From DATMAM01 sp035559995 (lineage in GTDB: Bacteria; Desulfobacterota; Binatia; UBA9968): DNA of 64,000 nt. This document shows, piece by piece, positions 1 to 6,288 of this stretch (position 1 is its first letter; every line of letters begins with the position of its first letter). Below the pieces are notes generated by a model. It ran no database searches, had not been told where the DNA came from, and saw nothing but the letters and a program-made list of their open reading frames with translations. The position numbers and the translations under genes are program-made. The stretch lies in contig DATMAM010000017.1 in assembly GCA_035559995.1 (NCBI GenBank), positions 1 to 64,000 of the forward strand, read 5' to 3'.

Positions 1-125
1 ATTTCGTAATCCAAACCAAGTGGTACTTGAGATCGTATTTCGTGTGACTGGTCGTCCGATATATCTGCACATGGATCTTTTACCTCAAGGCTTCGCCTAA
101 AGGCGAGGGATTTTCTCCCATTCCC
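1..125 (+). mobile_element. Possible right end of an IS200/IS605 (TnpB)-type element, or an upstream terminator
   Basis: A 7-bp stem (91-97 with 102-108, loop TAAA) overlaps a second possible stem, GGGA (107-110) with TCCC (116-119). The form of a short GC hairpin followed by GAGGGATTTTCTCCC resembles the structured right ends of TnpB-carrying IS200/IS605 elements. Just downstream a LigA-like reading frame begins without its amino terminus, as expected if an element inserted there. Bases 2-100 are open in one frame but the peptide is not recognisable. A simple intrinsic terminator is the main alternative. The element body would lie outside the window. Confidence 0.3.
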
Positions 126-331
126 CGAATGAGACATTAAAACTCTCGGCCGAGGAGCGCGAGGCGCTTGCCACCAGGGATTACGGCAAGCTCTACGCTT
201 TGGGCGCGCATCCGTTTACCCTCTGGAGCTTCACCGAGGCGGTCTGGGCTCACGAGAAGCCGAGAGAAGAACTGGTGCGAGACTATAAAGAGAAGGCGGC
301 CAAGGTCGGATATCCCGACTTCAAGACCTAA
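122..331 (+). pseudogene. 5'-truncated LigA-like (protocatechuate 4,5-dioxygenase alpha-type) fragment
   Basis: The plus frame ending with TAA at 329-331 encodes about 65 residues including LSAEEREAL, then YALGAHPFTLWSFTEAV. This matches the small helical LigA-type family, whose members are normally about 90-110 residues. The frame is closed upstream by TAA at 98-100 and has no ATG, GTG or TTG in the right place, so the first 25-40 residues are missing. LigA subunits cap the active site of extradiol dioxygenases; stand-alone relatives also occur in many soil bacteria. The stop overlaps the stop of the converging LeuB-like gene. Loss of the 5' end is most simply explained by insertion or rearrangement next to the hairpin at 91-119. 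Confidence 0.55.
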
Positions 332-1491
332 TCGGCGGTTTTCTCCTGTTCCAACGCTCCCAAAACCGCATCCGTCATCGCCGCGGCGTCCACGGCGCGC
401 TCGCCCGCGCGCGCAATGTCCGCGGTACGAAAGCCGCGCCGCACCGCGGCCGAAACCGCCCCCTCGACCGCCGCCGCCTCCTTTTCCAAACCCAACGAGT
501 GCCGCAAGAGCATTGCCGCGCTCAAGATCGCGGCGACGGGATTGGCTTTTTCCGGCTCCGCTTGCGGAGCGGCCGCGCGCGTCGGCTCATAAACGCCGAC
601 CGGAAATCCGATCGTGTTCTTTTGCGTTCCGAGACTTCCGCCGGGAAGTAGCCCGTGCGCGCCCGCAAGCGCGCCGGCCACGTCTTGGAGGATGTAGCCA
701 AAGAGATTTTCCGTGACGATGACATCGAAGCGTCCCGGATCGGTCATGAGATACACGGCGCAATTGTCGACCAGCATGTGCTCGAGGCTCACCTCTGAGT
801 ATTCGGCCGCCAATTCGTTTGCGATCTCGCGCCAGAGCTTGGAGGTGGCAAGGACATTGGCCTTATCCACCGACGTGAGCCGGCGGCGCCGCCCCTGCGC
901 AAGCTCGAAAGCAAAGCGCAGCACGCGGACGATTTCTTTTTCCGAGTACGCGGTGGTGTCCAGAGCCCTTCTTTCTCCGCTCGACTGCCAGCGCTTTTTC
1001 GGCTTGCCGAAGTACACGCCGCTGCTGACCTCTCGCACCAGCAAAAGATCAACCGCGCGAACAAGCTCCGGCTTGAGGCTTGAAAGGTCGGCCAGTTCGG
1101 AAAACAGCCGCACCGGGCGCAAGTTGGCGTACAGTCCCAGCCGCTGGCGCAGCTCGAGCGTCGCTTGGGCCGGGTGAACGGGCAGGCGCGGATCTTCCCA
1201 GCGCTTTGCGGACGCGCCGCCGCCAAGCAACAGCGCATCCGCGCGCTCAGCCAGAGCAAGAGTCTCCGCGGGCAGAGGCGTGCCGGCGCGATCGATGGCA
1301 AGCGCGCCGTAAAGTCCGCCCTCAATCTCGATAGAGTGGCCGAACTTTTTGCCGATCGCCCGCAACACGCGCGCAGCTTGGTCTGTCACCACCGTCCCGC
1401 TCGCATCGCCCGGCAGTAACGCGACCGTTGCGCTCCTGCCCGTCCCGCTTTCTGGGGCCGAGTGCCGATATCGGCGATCGCGCTTGATCAT
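328..1491 (-). CDS. Divergent LeuB/isocitrate dehydrogenase-family protein
   Basis: The 387-residue product aligns along its length with 3-isopropylmalate dehydrogenase: LGLYANLRPV, REVSSGVYFGKP, VDKANVL and FDVIVTENLFG are recognisable, so the arginines that hold the substrate, the lysine and one metal aspartate are present. Three canonical signatures are changed. GDGIGPE near the amino terminus reads GDASGTV. The metal-binding FGDILSD reads FGYILQD, so one of three metal aspartates is tyrosine. The adenosine loop HGSAPDIAG reads TRAAAPQAE. Known LeuB enzymes oxidise 3-isopropylmalate with NAD and Mg/Mn; this one is unlikely to do so normally. The ATG start has a weak ribosome site. It follows a TenA-like gene by 39 bp and probably shares its transcript. 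A paralogue of altered specificity or a decaying copy are both possible. Confidence 0.8.
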   Translation of the reverse strand: MIKRDRRYRHSAPESGTGRSATVALLPGDASGTVVTDQAARVLRAIGKKFGHSIEIEGGLYGALAIDRAGTPLPAETLALAERADALLLGGGASAKRWEDPRLPVHPAQATLELRQRLGLYANLRPVRLFSELADLSSLKPELVRAVDLLLVREVSSGVYFGKPKKRWQSSGERRALDTTAYSEKEIVRVLRFAFELAQGRRRRLTSVDKANVLATSKLWREIANELAAEYSEVSLEHMLVDNCAVYLMTDPGRFDVIVTENLFGYILQDVAGALAGAHGLLPGGSLGTQKNTIGFPVGVYEPTRAAAPQAEPEKANPVAAILSAAMLLRHSLGLEKEAAAVEGAVSAAVRRGFRTADIARAGERAVDAAAMTDAVLGALEQEKTAD

Positions 1492-1530
1492 CGTTGGTTT
1501 GTAGCGCGCGGCGGCAGCGGAAGAAAGTCG

Positions 1531-2199
1531 TCAAAAACCAGCAGCTCGATAAAGCGTGTCCCAATACATGAGCTCGTAGGCTTGGAGCAGCCGCGCGGTC
1601 CGTTTGATCAAACGCGGCTCGGCGCCGCGGTCGAGCCCCTGCTGGATGACATCGAGCGCCTTGGCTTCGAATGTCGCCGGCGGAGACGCGAACAGGTCGA
1701 AAAAGGCGACCTCCTTCTCGCTTAGGCCGAAGCGCTCTTTCAGGATACGGCTCAGACGCCCGCAGTTCTCGCCCCACGCCGGAAAGTTGACGAGATAGCC
1801 GGCGGCAATCTCGGCGTCGGTTCCGTAGAGCGCAAGCCAGGCCATGTAGCAGGTGTAAGCGTGAGCGCCGGCGAGCGGCTCGTACTCGCCGAGCTGAGCA
1901 TCAGTTAGGCCGAGCGCGCCTGCAAAAACCTCTAAGGCGTCCCATGCGGCGCGCTCGCCCTGCAGGATGCCGATAAAGAAGTCACGGCTGGGAGCGCCAC
2001 CGAAGCGGCTGACGAGGTGAGCGACGCTTCTGAGATCGCTCGCGATGATGTAATACTGCTCGCCGGCGAAAACGCGCAGGTGCTCCCGCCCGAGCTTTCC
2101 CTCTTCCAGGGCCTGCACATAAGGGTGCCGAACCAGCTGGTCAGTAACCGATCGCAAATCGTGCCGGATTTCCTCCAAGAGAGTCTTGGCATCAGCCAT
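1531..2199 (-). CDS. TenA/PqqC-like haem-oxygenase-fold protein
   Basis: The 222-residue product has the all-helical pattern of the TenA/THI-4/PqqC family, with HPYVQALEEGKLGREHLRVF near residue 25, then EQYYIIASDLR and YTCYMAWLA. Family members include thiaminase II, PqqC and iron-dependent oxidases of the CADD type; the sequence alone does not tell which. The start is ATG at 2199 because a GGAGG lies five bases upstream (2205-2209); the open frame continues to a GTG at 2220 that would put that site inside the gene. Transcription would run on into the LeuB-like gene. No thiamine or PQQ genes are nearby, so a redox or degradative role is as likely as vitamin salvage. Confidence 0.75.
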   Translation of the reverse strand: MADAKTLLEEIRHDLRSVTDQLVRHPYVQALEEGKLGREHLRVFAGEQYYIIASDLRSVAHLVSRFGGAPSRDFFIGILQGERAAWDALEVFAGALGLTDAQLGEYEPLAGAHAYTCYMAWLALYGTDAEIAAGYLVNFPAWGENCGRLSRILKERFGLSEKEVAFFDLFASPPATFEAKALDVIQQGLDRGAEPRLIKRTARLLQAYELMYWDTLYRAAGF

Positions 2200-2751
2200 A
2201 GAAACCTCCGGATTGGTCACTCGATCCCGCCGCCCGCTGCTTTAGATTGCGAATCTTTGCTGCCGATTTGAGAACTCGCTGGGTTGCGAATACGAAAAAC
2301 GTCATAAAGCTTAATCGGAAGTCACGGATCGCCATCTCCAAAGACACCCGACGGGCCATCGAAAAGGACGACATCCTCGGTCTCGATACCGTGCCGTTAA
2401 ATCGAGTATATATCGAGGAGGTCGTCCCCTGCGCGGCCGTCCTCGATCCCGTATTGAGCCCGTTGGAAGACCAGGTCGGGCACGCCGTCACTCCCCCCGC
2501 GACGCTGGCCGACCAAAGCGAGCGCGGTCGAAACCGCCAAGAGTCGTCGGTCTCCTCACGCCACGTTTCCAAACGGCCGAGGTGACAAGCAGACCGAGGA
2601 AACCGAACGGGATAGCCTTCCCGCTACGCCTGAGTAGCAAAAAAGCTTAGCGAGAGCTGCAAGCGGTCAACGAGAGATCGCGGAGCCATTGCCGCGCATA
2701 AGTCTTTCACTTGGCCTCTTTGCCGGTTAGAAATATCCGCCTCGACCGCCG
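2200..2751. other. Intergenic stretch with no recognisable gene
   Basis: About 550 bases lie between the TenA-like gene start and the 3' end of the first M29-like gene. Short open frames exist on both strands (for example 2247-2585 plus) but none has a family-like composition, ribosome site or recognisable motif. A short stretch near 2235-2260 (gattgcgaatctttgctgcc) resembles a motif also seen near 6250-6290. Decayed coding sequence is possible but cannot be shown by eye. Confidence 0.4.
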
Positions 2752-4449
2752 CTATTTCTTTCCTTTGAGCGGCGGATAAAAATACTCGTACGTTCCCGCC
2801 TCGATCTTTTTCATCACCATCAGGTGAGTTTTCCACGGGTCCTTGGCGTAATCCTCGTAGCGCCCCGGAGCGTTGACGCCGGGAATATGGGGCGACCAGT
2901 CGTCGGCCAGCAGGTCTTTGGGATCGCCGTAGCGCGATGCGAGCGCGCGGATCTCGGGGCTTCTGAAGGCCGTGAGCTCTCCTTTATCGATTAACGTAAG
3001 CCAGGTGTTTTTCGTCCCTCTGATTCGGACTCGATACGTCGGTAGAACGTTATGGATGTGCCACCAGTGGTCGTTGGGGAGCGCGTGCTGCGCCGCGAAA
3101 TCCATCCATTCCTTGGATTCCAAAGGCTTGTCCGGCCCGTGGTGCAGCCGCAGCCCGAAGCCCCAGTGAATCACGCCCGCGTTGTTGCGCTCGGAGGAAT
3201 TCGTGCCTTCCATATTTTCGTCCGGCCGCTTGAAGAATTTGGGATTCGTGCCGAGCCCGGCTTCGTAGATCCACCAGTACCCGGGCTGATCGTGGAACGG
3301 ATACGTGACCTCGTTGATCTTCGGATACTTTAAGAATTCCCGCCAGACCTCGCCGTAGATTCCTCCTCCCTTGACTTCCGCCACATAGCCGTCCTTCAAG
3401 CGCACCTCGATCCGCGGGAACGAGCCGGTGTGATTCGTCGTGCCGGCGAAAACCCCGTTCACTTTCAGCAAAAAGCGCGGGTTGTACTCTTTGGTGAACG
3501 CGGGATAATCCACCGTCGAATAGGGAAAGCGCCCGGTGGCCTGATGCGGGAAAAGGTAAAGATGGCCCTGCTGGTAGGCTCCTTTGGCCCAGGCTTGAGC
3601 GTGCTTTTCTTCGAGATCAAACGCAAAGTCCGTTCCTTCCGGATCCGTGACATGGACGCGATCGACCCACGCCAGGGGCTCGATGACGCGTTCTTCGGCC
3701 AACCGCCAGACGTCACCGGGAAAAGTCGCGGCCTTGTTCATCAGCTCCCAACGGTTGTCGAAAATAAAATTCCCGTAGAATTTTTTGCTGTGATGGCCCA
3801 TCGTCCGGCTCGTCGCCGTGCGCCCGCCGCGCTGGAAAAAAACGGCGTTCACCTCCGGATGCTGGTCGAGATATCTGATCAAGCCTTCCGACAGGCCTTT
3901 TCGGGTAAGCTTCTCTGCCGTCGCCTTGAGTTGCGGGCTAATGTCGCTCTGTTTCTCGAACAGCGCTTTATACAAATCCGGCCGTCTCTCCCTGAGCCAT
4001 TTTTTCGGCACTTCCGGATCGGCGAAGCGGCTGCTGATCCACCGTTCCGCCTCCATGTAGCCGGCCTCTGACGTGTATCCGCGAGTAGCTTCCTTTGCTC
4101 GGCGCGCCTCCTCTTTACTGACTCCCACAAGCTCGTATTCGGGGACAATCTGGACCTTGACTCCGCGCTCCTCGTAAGCGCGCTTGATCGCTTGCATCAC
4201 CATGTCTTCGGCTGTCGCGTCCGTGACGATGAGCGCCGTCATGCCTTTTTCGACGAGGCCGAGCGGCGTGCGGCCGCCGGTCTGACGCACCGCGGCGCGG
4301 GCGAAAGGCATCACGTCCTCGATCGATTTCGGGGGCTTCACGTAGGACGGAAAGCGCGGCGGCGGATAGCCGCCTTTCTCGGCGGTGTCGGCAGAAAGTG
4401 AAAAGAACAATCCGACAATGGCTGCAAGCACAACTGAAAATCGCTTCAT
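2752..4449 (-). CDS. Secreted aminopeptidase-T (M29)-like protein, copy 1
   Basis: The 565-residue product starts at ATG 4449 behind GGAGG and has a signal peptide (MKRFSVVLAAIVGLFF, predicted cleavage near residue 20-23). The second half recalls aminopeptidase T: VTDPEGTDFAF (about 268), YEAGLGTNP (395-403) and AGVIHWGFG (424-432) correspond to the conserved blocks that carry metal ligands in M29 enzymes. The glutamate of the E-x-G-x-G-T-N-P block is present, but the H-x-D and G-T-x-H ligands seem absent (HWG and GTNSS). It may be a non-canonical hydrolase or a binding protein. A close paralogue of identical length lies at 9393-11090. The M29 link rests on motif resemblance only. Confidence 0.65.
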   Translation of the reverse strand: MKRFSVVLAAIVGLFFSLSADTAEKGGYPPPRFPSYVKPPKSIEDVMPFARAAVRQTGGRTPLGLVEKGMTALIVTDATAEDMVMQAIKRAYEERGVKVQIVPEYELVGVSKEEARRAKEATRGYTSEAGYMEAERWISSRFADPEVPKKWLRERRPDLYKALFEKQSDISPQLKATAEKLTRKGLSEGLIRYLDQHPEVNAVFFQRGGRTATSRTMGHHSKKFYGNFIFDNRWELMNKAATFPGDVWRLAEERVIEPLAWVDRVHVTDPEGTDFAFDLEEKHAQAWAKGAYQQGHLYLFPHQATGRFPYSTVDYPAFTKEYNPRFLLKVNGVFAGTTNHTGSFPRIEVRLKDGYVAEVKGGGIYGEVWREFLKYPKINEVTYPFHDQPGYWWIYEAGLGTNPKFFKRPDENMEGTNSSERNNAGVIHWGFGLRLHHGPDKPLESKEWMDFAAQHALPNDHWWHIHNVLPTYRVRIRGTKNTWLTLIDKGELTAFRSPEIRALASRYGDPKDLLADDWSPHIPGVNAPGRYEDYAKDPWKTHLMVMKKIEAGTYEYFYPPLKGKK

Positions 4450-4540
4450 AAGATAACCTCCGGTTGGTTGATGATCCCATCGAAACTTCGCCCGGCGGGA
4501 GCAAACATCACGGCAGGTCCTCTGACTTCAAGTGAAGACC

Positions 4541-4570
4541 ACGATAGAAGCACTGAAAGACGCTTGTCAA
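4541..4570 (-). promoter_or_regulatory. Sigma-70-like promoter for M29-like copy 1
   Basis: On the minus strand TTGACA (4565-4570) is followed after 18 bases by TATCGT (4541-4546), giving a leader of about 85 bases to the ATG at 4449. The -35 box is perfect; the -10 matches four of six positions. Confidence 0.5.
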
Positions 4571-4677
4571 GATTCTTTAGAAGGCTCTGAAAAAACCTGC
4601 CGTTCACCCTTCGACACGCTCATCAGCTTGACCGGTCGTCAGGTTTCCTCCACATTGGAAGTGTTTTGGAGGAACCT

Positions 4678-4908
4678 ATGGCCACCCTAAACATCAAGAA
4701 CCTGCCCGACCGCTTGTACAAAAAGCTCCAGGCGCGCGCGCGCCGGGAACACAGGTCTATCACCCAGGAGGTGATCCATATCCTCAACGAGGCAACGGAA
4801 AATGCTAGACCGCTCTCCATTTTGGAACTCCAGGGGCTCGGAAAGGACGTCTGGAAAAAGGTCGACGCCGCCAAACATATAAAAAGAGAACGGCGCGAGT
4901 GGGATTGA
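4678..4908 (+). CDS. FitA/VapB-type ribbon-helix-helix antitoxin
   Basis: The 76-residue product begins MATLNIKNLPDRLYKKLQAR, the typical amino end of FitA/VapB ribbon-helix-helix antitoxins that bind operator DNA as dimers and use their carboxy-terminal tail to block a PIN toxin. The start at 4678 is set by GGAGG eight bases upstream; an in-frame ATG at 4666 lies before that site. The toxin gene overlaps the last 10 bases in another frame, the usual coupled arrangement. A weak promoter (TTGACC 4628-4633, CACATT 4651-4656) lies upstream, and autorepression by the pair is expected from the family. Confidence 0.85.
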   Translation: MATLNIKNLPDRLYKKLQARARREHRSITQEVIHILNEATENARPLSILELQGLGKDVWKKVDAAKHIKRERREWD

Positions 4909-5339
4909 TCGCGGACCTCAAGCCGGGCCCGGTTGCGCTCGATAGTCGGGTGTTCATCCACTTTATCGAGGAAGAGCGGCTTTTCCTTCCATTGGTAAAG
5001 CCGCTATTTCAAGCCATCGACCGCGGTGATCTCGTCGGAGTTACATCCGGCCTCAGTTTGATGGAAGTTCTGGTAGGGCCGTATCGTTCGGGGAACTCTA
5101 CCCTGGCTGAACGTTATGAAGCTTTGCTGACCAATAGCCGAGGGCTCCGTTTTATTGAAGTTGATCGCCGCCTCCTCAAAGCTGCAGCACAGCTTCGAGC
5201 GACGTTAAAACTCAAGCCTCCAGACGCGATCCAAGTAGCGGCCGCGCTTGTGGGCGACTGTACCGCGTTTCTGACGAATGATCGAAGGATCCCCGCCGTA
5301 CCTGGGTTAAAAGTTCTTCAACTGAAGGCTTATCTTTAG
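4899..5339 (+). CDS. VapC-type PIN-domain ribonuclease toxin
   Basis: The 146-residue product is a PIN-domain protein. The four conserved acidic positions can be seen: ALDSRVFIHF near residue 15, the glutamate of SLMEVLVGP, PPDAIQVAAAL, and LTNDRRI near the end. These bind Mg/Mn for cleavage of RNA, commonly tRNA or rRNA. The GTG start at 4899 lies inside the antitoxin gene, so translation is coupled; TTG at 4905 is an alternative. The pair sits between the M29-like gene and the ABC transporter and has no obvious functional link with them. Confidence 0.85.
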   Translation: MGLIADLKPGPVALDSRVFIHFIEEERLFLPLVKPLFQAIDRGDLVGVTSGLSLMEVLVGPYRSGNSTLAERYEALLTNSRGLRFIEVDRRLLKAAAQLRATLKLKPPDAIQVAAALVGDCTAFLTNDRRIPAVPGLKVLQLKAYL

Positions 5340-5410
5340 CCAGCCGCGCTTCTTTCGAGATCGCAGATTTGTTTCTTGTCGCTAGAAAGCATCCGCGCGC
5401 GCCGCAACGT

Positions 5411-6112
5411 TTACTGGAGAAACCTCCCGTCCCGCATCTGATAGACCTTGCTGAACTGCTCGACGGCCTTGGGGTCGTGGCTCGCCATGATGACGGTTTT
5501 GCCATGCTGCTCTGCGAGCGATTTGAATAGCGCCGCAATCGCGGCGGTATTCTCGGTATCGAGATTCCCCGTGGGCTCGTCGGCCAGGATCAGGGAGGGA
5601 TCGTTCGCGAGCGCGAGCGCCACGGCGACTCGCTGCTGTTCGCCACCGCTTAGCTCCTCCGGCCGCTTGTGCATCTTCTCACCCAGCCCGACCATCCGCA
5701 GCAGGCCTTCACACCGTTCAACCCGTTCCGCCGGCCCGCTGCCGGCAATCAGCATCGGCAGCTCGAGGTTTTCAAATGCCGTCAGGGTTGGGATCAAATT
5801 AAAGAACTGAAAAACGAATCCCACCCGCAAGAGCCGGTATTTTTCCAACTCGCGTTCCGAGAGCGACGTGATCGCCTGCTCGCCCACCCTGATCTCGCCC
5901 GCCGACGGATGATCGACGCCGCCGAGAAGATTGAGCAATGTCGTCTTGCCGCAACCCGAAGGACCCATGATGGCGACGGCCTCTCCCGGCCCTACTTCCC
6001 AGTCGATGCCCTTTAACGCCTTTACCTCCGCCGCGGAAGTCCGGTAGACCTTGGTCAATCCCGCGACCTTAACGGTTCGGCCCCGCGCTTTGAAGAAACC
6101 ATCCGCGCCCAT
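5411..6112 (-). CDS. ABC transporter ATP-binding protein, LolD/MacB type
   Basis: The 233-residue ATPase carries Walker A GPSGCGKTT, a Q-loop in FVFQFFNLIPTLTAFEN, signature LSGGEQQRVAVALAL, Walker B LILADEPTGNLD and a switch histidine in MASHD. FQ-x-FNL-x-P-x-LT-x-x-EN and the 30-residue spacing are typical of the LolD/MacB/FtsE group, which works with FtsX-fold permeases to move lipoproteins, peptides or other envelope substrates without transporting them through the membrane core. The permease gene lies 176 bp upstream on the same strand (6289-9240). Transcription converges with the plus-strand vapC gene. Confidence 0.93.
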   Translation of the reverse strand: MGADGFFKARGRTVKVAGLTKVYRTSAAEVKALKGIDWEVGPGEAVAIMGPSGCGKTTLLNLLGGVDHPSAGEIRVGEQAITSLSERELEKYRLLRVGFVFQFFNLIPTLTAFENLELPMLIAGSGPAERVERCEGLLRMVGLGEKMHKRPEELSGGEQQRVAVALALANDPSLILADEPTGNLDTENTAAIAALFKSLAEQHGKTVIMASHDPKAVEQFSKVYQMRDGRFLQ

Positions 6113-6288
6113 CGCTACCCTACCTCTCCGTTTCCGATTTTCGGTTTTGGACTTGGATTTAAGTCAACGATCGCCTGAGCCAGCCGCCGCCCGGCATCGA
6201 AAAACTTGCCCCGAGCCGAGTCGAACGCCGCAAGCCCAATCCGAGCTGTTAGCTTCAATCGAAAATCGGCAATCGAAAATCCAAAATA
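6113..6288. other. Intergenic spacer with short AT-rich repeated words
   Basis: This 176-base gap between permease and ATPase genes holds repeated words such as atcgaaaatcggcaatcgaaaatccaaaat (6257-6286, near-duplicate halves). No gene, promoter or clear hairpin is visible. The unusual length for a transporter operon suggests an inserted or decayed intergenic repeat. Confidence 0.4.

Noticed and set aside
2247..2585. 112-codon plus frame and an opposing 126-codon minus frame
   Set aside because: Neither has a ribosome site, family motif or clear coding bias; treated as non-coding or decayed.
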